NCBI RefSeq assembly: GCF_023229695.1
Contig: NZ_JALNYS010000009.1
Span: forward strand, 75,936-139,935
Source: Sulfuricurvum sp.
GTDB taxonomy: Bacteria > Campylobacterota > Campylobacteria > Campylobacterales > Sulfurimonadaceae
DNA length: 64,000 nt
Reading direction: 5' to 3'
Part shown: positions 16,166 to 23,548 of the stretch, in pieces
Layout of the letters: every line of letters starts with the position of its first letter
How positions within the stretch are numbered: the stretch's first letter is position 1
Translations under genes and position numbers: made by a program
The notes under the pieces: model-generated
Seen by the model: only the letters and a program-made list of their open reading frames with translations
What the model was told of the DNA's origin: nothing
Databases searched by the model: none

Positions 16166-17289
16166 CGTATCTCCCCTTTTATCTCTTTGGATACCTTATA
16201 CCCCAGCATCATCCCGATCAACTCCTCTTTGGAATAGCCGTTGAGCCGTTCACGCGCTTCATCCAAAAAGAGTTCCCGATCTTCCGGAGGGACGATATCT
16301 TTTAGATAGAGTAAATCATTGTCATAGCTGTTCTGAAACAGTGCGTTTTTCATCGACTTTTTGACCATAACATCGTAGAGTTCGTTTCGGGAGAGGTGCA
16401 TCAGCAGCGATATATCCTCTTCGTCCGAATGGGCATAGGCTTTAATCTGCTTCGGGGAGAGGGAAAATACAAAGGCCCCGACGATCTCCCCCTCTCCGTT
16501 GCTCATCGGCTCATAAAAGAGATAACGCCCTCCGCTGAAAACCGCATGCGTCTGTTTCAACCGTTTAAAATCGATCCCCTCCAGCAGCTTCAAATCGCTT
16601 TGGGTATATTTGGTATTGACCAGGATGAAATCTTTTCCGATCGCCGGATTCTCCTGCATAAATACGGCAGTTTCATAAAATTTTTCATCCATCAAAATAT
16701 ACAGATCAATCCCCAATCGGTCGAAATACTCCTGCGCCGTCTCGAAAAAAGAGACCACTTCGACAAAACCGATCATTTTTTCTTTCTGATACACCGGAAC
16801 CGTCGCCTTGATCCCCAGCTTCCGCCCCACCTCAATCGCCGAACGGGGTTTGCGGTGATTTTGAAAATAGAGGAGATCGGGACGATGAAACTCCAAAGGC
16901 ATCCCGGCGTACGAGTTGTCCCAGCTACGGGCAAAAATAACATAATCGGAGGTAATAACCTGCGCACGGATCAATGAATTGGTATGGACTTTAATCGATT
17001 CCATCCCCTCAGAGAGGATTTTAAACCCCTGATCTTCATCTTCTTGCTCCAAAGCGTTGATCAGTCCCGTATTCTGAGAAAGGATCAGTGCATTTTGCAG
17101 CGCGCTGTCGCGCTCTTTGTCCAGCTGATTGTTCAATGCCAATGAGAGCTGATCGCTCAGCCGTTCCAGCGTTTGGGAGGTCACCTTTTGTTCCAAATAC
17201 CAAAACACCCCCCCCAAACAGAGGATAATCGCCGTAAAAACAATCCCGATCACCCTCTTCTTGGCTATTAGTTCCAAAAACCGCTCCAT
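16162..17289 (-). CDS. Membrane-anchored Cache-type sensor protein without output domain
   Basis: A 375-residue protein with one clear N-terminal membrane segment (about 13-32, VIGIVFTAIILCLGGVFWYL), a helical stalk (LERLSDQLSLALNNQLDKE) and a large extracytoplasmic region. That region resembles a double Cache domain: VITSDYVIFARSWDNSYAGM, then GIKATVPVYQKEKMIGFVEV. The C-terminal 70 residues are acidic and helical; no kinase, MCP or GGDEF domain follows. It overlaps flhB by one base (TGATG) and the response regulator by four. It may act as an accessory ligand sensor for the kinase in the same operon; this is inference. Confidence 0.7.
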   Translation of the reverse strand: MERFLELIAKKRVIGIVFTAIILCLGGVFWYLEQKVTSQTLERLSDQLSLALNNQLDKERDSALQNALILSQNTGLINALEQEDEDQGFKILSEGMESIKVHTNSLIRAQVITSDYVIFARSWDNSYAGMPLEFHRPDLLYFQNHRKPRSAIEVGRKLGIKATVPVYQKEKMIGFVEVVSFFETAQEYFDRLGIDLYILMDEKFYETAVFMQENPAIGKDFILVNTKYTQSDLKLLEGIDFKRLKQTHAVFSGGRYLFYEPMSNGEGEIVGAFVFSLSPKQIKAYAHSDEEDISLLMHLSRNELYDVMVKKSMKNALFQNSYDNDLLYLKDIVPPEDRELFLDEARERLNGYSKEELIGMMLGYKVSKEIKGEIR

Positions 17290-18356
17290 CAGAGATGATC
17301 CTTTCGCTTTTTTCCCATCTTGTAGACGTACGCGAGCACCTCGGCGACTGCGGCAAACATCATGTCCGGAATCGCCCGATCCAACTCCACCTCTTTGTAC
17401 AGCGAACGGGCCAGCGGAGGATTCTGGACAATATGGACTCCGTTTTCACGGGCCACTTTTTTAATCTGAATCGCAATGTTATCCACCCCTTTCGCGACTA
17501 CGACGGGGGCAAAATGTTTGGTTTCATCGTATTTGATCGCCACGGCATAATGGGTAGGATTGGTGATAACGACATCGGCAGTCGGAACGGCGGACATCAT
17601 CCGCTTGCGCGCCGCCTGCATCTGGATTTGACGAATCTTCGCTTTGATATGGGGATCCCCCTCCATATTTTTGTATTCGTCTTTAATCTCCTGCAACGAC
17701 ATTTTCAGCTTGTCAAAATACTCTTTACGGGTGATAAACAGATCCACCAGCGAATAGATAAAGATAATAATCAGCATAACGGCGGCAAGGACGATCGCTT
17801 TATCCCTCAGCCACCCCATTTGATCTTGAAGCGTAAATAGTGCTACCGTCGGAAGCTCTTCCATATACCCCCAAAAAAACATAAATCCGACACCAAGTGC
17901 CGTCATGGATTTAAAGGTGATTTTAAGCGATTCAATCACTTTTTTAACAGTAAACAGGTTCCCGATCCCTTTGATCGGATCGATTTTTGAAAAATTCGGC
18001 ATGAGCGGTTTGGTCGTAAAATTAAACCCGATCTGCGCAACCGTCCCCAATACCCCGGCGATCGCAACGATCAACGTAATCGGTATGATCATAATCAGGG
18101 ATTCGCGGAACGTTACGATCGCCATATCCAGCATCCCTTCCCTGTCCAGAGGGGTTCCGATAAGCGAAAAATAGTAACGGGAGAGGAGAAGCACCCGGTC
18201 ACTGATAAAATCAAACATGACCAGTAAAGTGAGAATAGCAACAAAAAGGACAGCGACTCCGACAATATCCTGACTTTTGGCAACATTCCCGTCCGCACGG
18301 GCATCTTCGATTTTCTTGGCGGTGGGTTCTTCGGTCTTCTCCTGATCGTCAGCCAC
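17289..18356 (-). CDS. flhB: Flagellar type III export switch protein FlhB
   Basis: Export-apparatus protein that switches substrate from hook to filament. It has four hydrophobic segments (about 33-50, 86-108, 150-175, 186-207) and then the cytoplasmic domain with the self-cleaving motif NPTHY at 266-270 (VVITNPTHYAVAIKYDE). The length (355 aa) is right. The start is GTG at 18356, nearly touching the nadC stop at 18360. It was distinguished from FlhB-like C-terminal paralogues by the full membrane domain. No other flagellar gene is nearby. Confidence 0.94.
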   Translation of the reverse strand: MADDQEKTEEPTAKKIEDARADGNVAKSQDIVGVAVLFVAILTLLVMFDFISDRVLLLSRYYFSLIGTPLDREGMLDMAIVTFRESLIMIIPITLIVAIAGVLGTVAQIGFNFTTKPLMPNFSKIDPIKGIGNLFTVKKVIESLKITFKSMTALGVGFMFFWGYMEELPTVALFTLQDQMGWLRDKAIVLAAVMLIIIFIYSLVDLFITRKEYFDKLKMSLQEIKDEYKNMEGDPHIKAKIRQIQMQAARKRMMSAVPTADVVITNPTHYAVAIKYDETKHFAPVVVAKGVDNIAIQIKKVARENGVHIVQNPPLARSLYKEVELDRAIPDMMFAAVAEVLAYVYKMGKKRKDHL

Positions 18357-18359
18357 AGA

Positions 18360-19175
18360 TTAATCCATTTTCATCGATACATCTATCCAATTGGCCTGAT
18401 GGATCAATGAACCGGTACTGATCGCATCGACGCCGGTTTTAGCGTAATTTTCGATGGTATCGAGCGAAATATTTCCACTCGCTTCGAGCAGCACACGGCT
18501 GTGGTATCTCTCTTTGTATTCCACAACGTCGCGAAGCTGATCCGGTGACATATTATCGCACATGACGATATCCGCGCCCGCCGCCATAGCACGTTTCGCC
18601 ATCTCAAAATCTTCGGCTTCGATCTCGATTTTCGAAGTGAAGGGGATCTTTTGTCGCGCCTGCGCCATAAAGAGTTCGAGGTTGTCGATCGTTTTGAGAT
18701 GGGTATCTTTGAGCATCAGCGCATCGTCCAGCCCCATCCGGTGGTTCGTCGCCCCCCCGATCCGGGTGGCGTATTTCTCGAACGTCCGAAGCATCGGACG
18801 GGTTTTTCGGGTATCGAGGAGCTTGGTTCCATACGGCGCGATCAGATCGACGTATTTGCGGGTCAGCGTCGCAATCGAACTGGCGTGCAGCAGTATGTTC
18901 AGCAACGTCCGCTCGATCCGAAGAAGGGTATGCGAATCTCCCTCCAACTCCATCAGCACATCTCCTTTGATGAACCGTTCGCCGTCTTGTTTGTGCCAGA
19001 CGATGACAAATCCTTCGATATGGGCCAGCACCCGCAGATATTCTTCCCCAGCCAACACACCGTCACTTTTAGCAATGATTTTCGCAGATGCAGAGACAGG
19101 ATCGGAGACCCGTGCATACAAATCCCCGCGCCCTACGTCTTCGGCCAATACTTCACGGATAAATGGTTCGATCAT
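18360..19175 (-). CDS. nadC: Quinolinate phosphoribosyltransferase
   Basis: Makes nicotinate mononucleotide from quinolinate in NAD synthesis. Motifs are LDTRKTRPMLR (substrate loop, about 118-128), the GGATNHRMGLDDALMLKDTH region with the catalytic Lys, EIEAEDFEMA, VMCDNMSP and LEASGNISLDTIENYAKTGVDAISTGSL. The length of 271 aa is normal. It precedes flhB by 3 bp, a common Campylobacterota arrangement. Its usual partner nadA lies 3.2 kb upstream, separated by a block of toxin-antitoxin-type genes. Confidence 0.95.
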   Translation of the reverse strand: MIEPFIREVLAEDVGRGDLYARVSDPVSASAKIIAKSDGVLAGEEYLRVLAHIEGFVIVWHKQDGERFIKGDVLMELEGDSHTLLRIERTLLNILLHASSIATLTRKYVDLIAPYGTKLLDTRKTRPMLRTFEKYATRIGGATNHRMGLDDALMLKDTHLKTIDNLELFMAQARQKIPFTSKIEIEAEDFEMAKRAMAAGADIVMCDNMSPDQLRDVVEYKERYHSRVLLEASGNISLDTIENYAKTGVDAISTGSLIHQANWIDVSMKMD

Positions 19176-19209
19176 ACGGTTACCTTTTTAACTTTTTTCA
19201 GACGTTGAT

Positions 19210-19446
19210 TCAGACGGTAGCTGTCGTCGCTTGAATATACTTACGCAATGCCATATTCATAAGCGTTTGATACCCCTGCTTTTCAGATAACGAGAGCTTT
19301 TTAAAATACATCACGATGTCATCATCCAGACGCATACTAACGGAAACTTTATGAGGGGTATAAAAATACCCGCGAACGGCTCCGCTCATATCCACTTCAT
19401 CAGGAATCTCATATTCCGCTTCCATCTTTAAAAGTTCATCACGCAT
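19210..19446 (-). CDS. brnA: BrnA-type antitoxin
   Basis: A 78-residue protein, MRDELLKMEAEYEIPDEVDM at the start, with a C-terminal ribbon-helix-helix segment (VSVSMRLDDDIVMYFKKLS then GYQTLMNMALRKYI) of BrnA/DUF4415 type. The frame is open from 19518, but the ATG at 19446 overlaps the toxin stop by 8 bp (ATGCGTGA), the usual brnT-brnA coupling. It would neutralise BrnT and repress the operon. It ends 34 bp before nadC. Confidence 0.8.
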   Translation of the reverse strand: MRDELLKMEAEYEIPDEVDMSGAVRGYFYTPHKVSVSMRLDDDIVMYFKKLSLSEKQGYQTLMNMALRKYIQATTATV

Positions 19447-19717
19447 AGTTTTGTACCTCCTTTGGAGTTGCTTTTCGGGCAGAGATAATACGGATAACAG
19501 GCTCTTGATGCTCATCAAAATACAGATGCGCCACCATCGTAATCATCCCTTTTTTGGTTGCACCGATGCTGAACCATCGCTCCTCGCCATACGCATACCG
19601 CAGATCAAGCTTCGAAATCATCATCGGATCGTTAAATATCTCCGATGCTTCCTCAAAACTTATCCCATGCTTGATAATATTGGCGCTGTTCTTCGTATCA
19701 TCCCATTCATATTTCAT
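19439..19717 (-). CDS. brnT: BrnT-type toxin
   Basis: 92 residues with the BrnT signature: MKYEWDDTKNSANIIKHGISF at the N-terminus (W-D-x-x-K-N...KHGI.F), then FNDP, RWFSIGATKKGMI and the terminal RIISARKATPKEVQ with the conserved R-x-I-S-A-R. BrnT proteins are RelE-fold ribonucleases. The toxin-first order followed by brnA is typical. Nothing coding was found in the 321 bp upstream (19718-20038). Confidence 0.85.
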   Translation of the reverse strand: MKYEWDDTKNSANIIKHGISFEEASEIFNDPMMISKLDLRYAYGEERWFSIGATKKGMITMVAHLYFDEHQEPVIRIISARKATPKEVQNYA

Positions 19718-19767
19718 AAAACAATTTTACTCTTATGTATGGACAATGTCAAGATAAGTGTTTTATA

Positions 19768-19793
19768 GATTCCGTGTCGTAGCACGGAATGAC
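19768..19793. repeat. Short palindrome GATTCCGTGTCGTAGCACGGAATGAC-type
   Basis: A 26-bp hairpin (ATTCCGTG / CACGGAAT) identical to the right half of the unit at 35970-36034. It lies in the gene-free gap 19718-20038, which is AT-rich. The rest of that gap has only a weak inverted pair (GATAAAAATT near 19920, AATTTTTATC near 20008) and an unconvincing 68-codon frame. Confidence 0.7.
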
Positions 19794-20038
19794 AGTGGCA
19801 ATTTATTTTTGATTTCAATATGCCCCTATTTCAAAAAGACAATTTTTATTTTATTGGATAAAAACGTGTAGCTATTGCACAAGCATGTCAAGCGACATTT
19901 AAAAATGACCATCTGCGCCAGATAAAAATTTGCTTTTAATAGTAAATCAAATCCTGATAAAAGGGTATTTTTAGCCAAGTGCGCTTCTTGCGCTAGTAGA
20001 CTAAAATTTTTATCAAAACCAATTTGATGCACTTTTAA

Positions 20039-20284
20039 TTATCCAACCATTTCATAAAGTCGCTCAGGAGCAATATCCGCACCGTTTGCCCATACAATCG
20101 TGTCTAAATCACTGTCAAAGCGAACTGTTTGAAAGATTTTCAACTCTTTTAACGGGGCAAAAACCGTCTCTTCATTTTTAGATTTGATGTAATTTTCCAA
20201 ATCAATTTCCGACTCTTTGCCGTCATTAAATCGAACAAATACACGATAATCACCGCGATATGCGGCATCAACCAACCAAACCAT
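20039..20284 (-). CDS. DUF2442-type small protein
   Basis: 81 residues. The pattern DYRVFVRFNDGKESEIDLENYI, then FAPLKELKIFQTVRFDSDLDTIVWANGADIAPERLYEM, fits DUF2442, in which the last segment pairs an 'I-x-W-x-n-G-a-D-i-a-P-e-x-L' motif. DUF2442 genes usually sit directly after DUF4160 genes, as here (10 bp apart), and are suspected toxin-antitoxin partners. The biochemical role is unknown. Confidence 0.75.
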   Translation of the reverse strand: MVWLVDAAYRGDYRVFVRFNDGKESEIDLENYIKSKNEETVFAPLKELKIFQTVRFDSDLDTIVWANGADIAPERLYEMVG

Positions 20285-20294
20285 TTCCGACCTC

Positions 20295-20555
20295 CTATAC
20301 CAAAGGTTCTATTTTTTGTGGTTCTTTACCTGCACGGGCAAGTTCCCAGTCCGCCAGTAACTCATCACGATGATCGTATGCCCATTCAAGAACTAATGAA
20401 ACGACTTTTTTTGGTAAATTTCCTTCTTGAATTTTCAATTCATGAATGAGAAAACTAGCTCGATATTCATTGTATTTTACATGAAAATGAGGAGGATTAT
20501 GTTCATCGTAATAAAACGAGATGATAATCCCCAAGAAACGGCTAACTTCAGGCAT
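20295..20555 (-). CDS. DUF4160-type small protein
   Basis: 86 residues with the clear DUF4160 pattern: MPEVSRFLGIIISFYYDEHN followed at once by PPHFHVKY (residues 21-28), then the helix VVSLVLEWAYDHRDELLADW. The 'DEH.PPHFHV.Y' block is the family hallmark. It pairs with the DUF2442 gene downstream. Proposed toxin-antitoxin behaviour for this pair is not established. Same strand as nadA and nadC. Confidence 0.8.
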   Translation of the reverse strand: MPEVSRFLGIIISFYYDEHNPPHFHVKYNEYRASFLIHELKIQEGNLPKKVVSLVLEWAYDHRDELLADWELARAGKEPQKIEPLV

Positions 20556-20572
20556 CTATTCCTCCTCTAAAA

Positions 20573-20866
20573 TCATACCGCTATCTTCTCGCTTTCTACC
20601 TGCTCAAACAATTCGGCTCTAAGTTTTCGTCGCGGAACCAAATCGACATTTCGCCCCAATACCGCTTTTATCTTCTCTTCGAGTTCGATAAATCGGAGTA
20701 AATCAGGAGTATCGGAGAAATCGACGAGTAAATCGACATCACTGTTAAGTGTTTGTTCCCCACGGGCGAATGAACCAAAAAGGGCAAGTGATGTAATATG
20801 ATAGCTCTGCATTATTTCGGGTTTTAAAAGGGTGAGTTTTTGTAAAATAAGCTCTTTTTCGTTCAT
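20573..20866 (-). CDS. MNT-type minimal nucleotidyltransferase
   Basis: 97 residues. The nucleotidyltransferase motif LALFGSFARGEQTLNSDVDL (GS-x-ARG-x5-SD-x-D) is complete, and a third Asp follows in NVDLVPR. In HEPN/MNT systems such proteins act as antitoxins by modifying the HEPN toxin. This one lies 58 bp downstream of a HEPN gene that already has its own MNT gene, so it may be a second antitoxin or an orphan. The ATG at 20866 was chosen over a GTG at 20875 because AAGGG lies about 9 nt before it. Confidence 0.8.
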   Translation of the reverse strand: MNEKELILQKLTLLKPEIMQSYHITSLALFGSFARGEQTLNSDVDLLVDFSDTPDLLRFIELEEKIKAVLGRNVDLVPRRKLRAELFEQVESEKIAV

Positions 20867-20924
20867 CTGCTTCACCCTTCAAAAGTTTTCTCTTATTGTA
20901 GCATATTGGGGATTTTGAACCATT

Positions 20925-21335
20925 TTACAGAACTTTAATCTCTTCGATAGAAATATTCAAAATCGTACAAACATCTGCGAATAAGCTATTTGTGAACTCC
21001 AGCATAGATTTAATTTCTTCTCTTGAGGGTAACCTTCTATGGGGTGAGGGATACGATTCACGGATATGGTATTCACTTATAATGTCTAAAAAAGAGAGAT
21101 CACACTCAGGTAGAGTGAATCGATGTTTTATAAGCTTGTATATTTCTATCAAATCGTGAATTTTTACTATTTTACTATTTTCAAATGCTAATATCGATTT
21201 TAATGTTATTTCAGTAGAATAATGAATTTCAACGGCAACAATATCGCTGTAATGGTTTAGATCATACAGTAAATTAGCCGTGCTTAAGTGATGCCAACCC
21301 TTTGTTAACCACTCTTTAGCTGACGTTTCGTTCAT
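20925..21335 (-). CDS. HEPN-domain protein (probable toxin of a HEPN/MNT pair)
   Basis: 136 residues, all helical. It opens MNETSAKEWLTKGWHHLSTA with the HEPN-type 'W...A..DL..A' pattern, AVEIHYSTEITLKSILAF in the second helix, KIHDLIEIYKLI, and a C-terminal HIRESYPSPHRR that matches the R-x(4-6)-H active motif (Rx6H). The ATG at 21335 overlaps the upstream nucleotidyltransferase gene by 20 bp; the frame opens slightly earlier at 21350. Such proteins are candidate RNases; activity here is inferred from the family. Confidence 0.78.
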   Translation of the reverse strand: MNETSAKEWLTKGWHHLSTANLLYDLNHYSDIVAVEIHYSTEITLKSILAFENSKIVKIHDLIEIYKLIKHRFTLPECDLSFLDIISEYHIRESYPSPHRRLPSREEIKSMLEFTNSLFADVCTILNISIEEIKVL

Positions 21336-21654
21336 ACAACACTTTTCCATTTTGCAGAATGTCTACTTTGTAAAAATAATCTTCCCGTGCATTGATAAAA
21401 CTCGATGGTGCGGATAAGATATCGATACCGTTGGTATGATGATTCATGATGATGGGTCGCAGTTGTTTTCTTGCTTTTAAATTATAATCTCTGCCATCTT
21501 CTATGCTCATATCATCTTTGACCAAAAACAGATCAATGTCACTATCTTCCGTAGGAGTCCCATAGGCATAAGAACCAAACAAGATTATCTTATCAGGATC
21601 AAGAGGCTTCAGACATTCAACAATTTCATGTTTGAGCGCTTCAATATCTACCAT
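21316..21654 (-). CDS. Nucleotidyltransferase partner of the HEPN protein
   Basis: 112 residues with the polymerase-beta-like motif ILFGSYAYGTPTEDSDIDLF (GSYAYG plus SD-x-D). A later GIDIL could supply the third acidic residue. It precedes and overlaps the HEPN gene by 20 bp, the normal order for a HEPN/MNT module. A weak promoter-like AT stretch lies at 21670-21700. Confidence 0.82.
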   Translation of the reverse strand: MVDIEALKHEIVECLKPLDPDKIILFGSYAYGTPTEDSDIDLFLVKDDMSIEDGRDYNLKARKQLRPIIMNHHTNGIDILSAPSSFINAREDYFYKVDILQNGKVLYERNVS

Positions 21655-21759
21655 CTGATCCCTCCTGTTTGTTATTGAGTAAATTATATCCCAAAACTCA
21701 TCAAGAGATTCAAAACAAAAGGATCAGATATTCAGTATTCACTTTACCAACAATTCCCA

Positions 21760-22017
21760 TCAACTATAATGAAACCTCGCCGCGATGATCCTGATCGTCC
21801 CCTCTTCCACTTCATAAATCAGCCGATGTTCGCTGTCGATACGCCGTGACCAACATCCTGAGAGCTCAAATCTCAGCGGTTCGGGTTTACCGACCCCTTC
21901 AAAGGGTGTCCGCTGAATCGATTTGATCAGTTCATTGATTTTTTTAACCATTTTTTTATCGGTCGTTTGCCAATAAAGATAATCATCCCACGACTCATCC
22001 GTCCAGTGCAGATTCAT
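21760..22017 (-). CDS. yoeB: YoeB-type mRNA interferase toxin
   Basis: 85 residues closely following YoeB: LHWTDESWDDYLYWQTTDKK near the start, then PFEGVGKPEPLRFELSGCWS, RRIDSEHRLIYEV and the terminal RFHYS with the catalytic-type His and Tyr. The family cleaves mRNA at the ribosomal A site. It overlaps the antitoxin gene by 23 bp. The length is exactly as expected. Confidence 0.93.
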   Translation of the reverse strand: MNLHWTDESWDDYLYWQTTDKKMVKKINELIKSIQRTPFEGVGKPEPLRFELSGCWSRRIDSEHRLIYEVEEGTIRIIAARFHYS

Positions 22018-22264
22018 CGATCAGATCCTTTGCAAACGTTTTACCGCTGCGCGCTTTGGAGAGCGATGTCAAAAGCCGCTCACGGTTGGCACTGTTCGAG
22101 AGAAGATACTGACTCTCTTTCATCGCATTATATTCGCTAAAAGGGATCACGACAACGTTTTCTCCCCCTTTACGATGGATAATAACCTCTTCGTTATCGG
22201 TATAGACACTGTCAAAGATAGATTTGAGATTGTTGCGTGCCGTTGAATAATTAACCACCTGCAT
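21995..22264 (-). CDS. yefM: YefM-type antitoxin
   Basis: 89 residues of the Phd/YefM fold: MQVVNYSTARNNLKSIFDSV at the N-terminus (DNA-binding half), VIIHRKGGENVVVIPFSEYN, then the toxin-binding tail. The frame opens at 22357, but the ATG at 22264 follows a strong AAGGAG and gives the standard N-terminus. The upstream 22274-22305 inverted repeat fits autoregulation. Confidence 0.92.
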   Translation of the reverse strand: MQVVNYSTARNNLKSIFDSVYTDNEEVIIHRKGGENVVVIPFSEYNAMKESQYLLSNSANRERLLTSLSKARSGKTFAKDLIDESALDG

Positions 22265-22273
22265 TACATCTCC

Positions 22274-22305
22274 TTGTACAATATTTTGTTTGCTATATTG
22301 TACAA
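22274..22305 (-). promoter_or_regulatory. Operator of yefM-yoeB: 11-bp perfect inverted repeat with two TGTACA cores
   Basis: TTGTACAATAT at 22274-22284 and ATATTGTACAA at 22295-22305 are perfect inverted repeats 10 bp apart. Each holds TGTACA, the core bound by YefM in E. coli (established for that system); here the cores are 24 bp apart. It lies just upstream of the yefM ribosome site, covering the likely promoter. Confidence 0.75.
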
Positions 22306-22330
22306 CTTTCAAATGATATATGCAAATGCA

Positions 22331-22382
22331 AACTGGATTCCCCCGCAAGGGGCACAATGCCCGTTTTCACGGGAATGACGGG
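22331..22382. repeat. Dispersed palindromic repeat (CTGGATTCCC..GGGAATGAC type)
   Basis: Begins with CTGGATTCCC and ends with GGGAATGACG, with internal CCCCGCAAGGGG and CCCGTTTTCACGGG hairpins. It is a diverged member of the GTCATTCC palindrome set and lies between the yefM operator and the nadA stop codon. It may act as a terminator for nadA. Confidence 0.6.
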
Positions 22383-22399
22383 GGAAATAATGGTGATGA

Positions 22400-23398
22400 C
22401 TATAGCGCCATCATCCGTTCAAGGGCAATTTTCGCCCAGTAGGCAGTCTCTTCGTCCACTTCGATCTCGTTGATCGGTGCACCGTCCTCGATCGATTTGA
22501 GGGTCAGATACAGATCTTCCAACGTCGTTTCGTTCATCGTCGGGCATTCGGGCTTCGTCGAGGAGAGGACGTAGGTGTTTGCCGGGCGGAGGCGGTTGAC
22601 CATATTAAACTCGGTTCCCACCGCCACTTTTTGATCTTCGGGAAGCTCTGTAATATATTTGATCAGCTGCGACGTCGATCCGACAAAATCGGCCCGTTCG
22701 CAGATGGCGGGATCACACTCGGGATGGACGGCGATTAGAATCCCCGGATATTTGTTTCGGTAAAACTCGATATCCTCCACTGTAAAGAGCTGATGGACGG
22801 AGCAGAATCCGTCATAACAGATGATGTCGGCCTCTTTGGGATCGGTTCCGTCTCCGAGTACGCACGATTTCAATCCCATCATGTTGGCGATGTTCTGCCC
22901 CAAACAGCGATCAGGGACGAAAAGGATCTTTTTCCCCTCGGCGAGCGCTTTGGTGATGATCATTTTGGCATTGGAGCTGGTGCACACCATCCCCCCCATT
23001 TTTCCGACGCGGGCTTTGACATCAGCATTAGAGTTGATATAGGTAATGGGGAGGATATTCTCTTGCGCTATTCCTGCCGCTTCCAGCTTGGCGATCGATT
23101 CGTCATAATAGAGGCCGTCGATCATCTTCGCCATCGCGCAACACGCTAATTTCGGCATAACGACCCGTTTGTGAGGACTGAGGATTTTGACACTCTGCCC
23201 CATAAATCCGACGCCGCAAAAGACGACGAACTCTTTGTCATCCGCCATGGTCCGTTTGGCCAGCTCCAACGAATCGCCCGTGATGTCCCCCATCTCGAAC
23301 ACTTCGTCACGCTGATAGAAATGGGCGACTACGGTAACGCTGAGACGCTTTTTGAGGTCAATAATTTTTTGTTTTAACGCTTCGGTTGAGATGTCCAA
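22400..23398 (-). CDS. nadA: Quinolinate synthase A
   Basis: [4Fe-4S] enzyme condensing iminoaspartate and dihydroxyacetone phosphate to quinolinate. Visible are VVAHFYQRDEV (about 23-33), CGVGFMGQSVKILSP, the cluster cysteines in KLACCAMAK (C86/C87), MVCTSSN (C139) and KPECPTMNE (near 285), and AVHPECDP. The length of 332 aa is normal. The start is TTG at 23398 after AAGGATGCAGG. No nadB is visible in the window. Its partner nadC is separated by the toxin-antitoxin block. Confidence 0.95.
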   Translation of the reverse strand: MDISTEALKQKIIDLKKRLSVTVVAHFYQRDEVFEMGDITGDSLELAKRTMADDKEFVVFCGVGFMGQSVKILSPHKRVVMPKLACCAMAKMIDGLYYDESIAKLEAAGIAQENILPITYINSNADVKARVGKMGGMVCTSSNAKMIITKALAEGKKILFVPDRCLGQNIANMMGLKSCVLGDGTDPKEADIICYDGFCSVHQLFTVEDIEFYRNKYPGILIAVHPECDPAICERADFVGSTSQLIKYITELPEDQKVAVGTEFNMVNRLRPANTYVLSSTKPECPTMNETTLEDLYLTLKSIEDGAPINEIEVDEETAYWAKIALERMMAL

Positions 23399-23513
23399 AC
23401 CTGCATCCTTCTTAAGAACTTGATAAAAGCCATTATAGCTTACTCACATCTAGCCCACCTTGAAGCGGCAAAAAAAAATCTCGATTTTTAGTTCGTTGTA
23501 ACGATGGGTGATT

Positions 23514-23519
23514 TATAAT
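23514..23519 (+). promoter_or_regulatory. -10 element for plsY-folB
   Basis: TATAAT in ATTTATAATGC, 30 bp before the plsY ATG at 23549, in the divergent 150-bp nadA-plsY gap. No clear -35 box. Confidence 0.55.
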
Positions 23520-23548
23520 GCGCTCCAAAATACGTCCTAAGGTTCTCC

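Noticed and set aside
19826..20032. 68-codon minus-strand frame in the brnT-DUF2442 gap
   Set aside because: No ribosome site, unusual composition and overlap with weak inverted repeats; probably chance.
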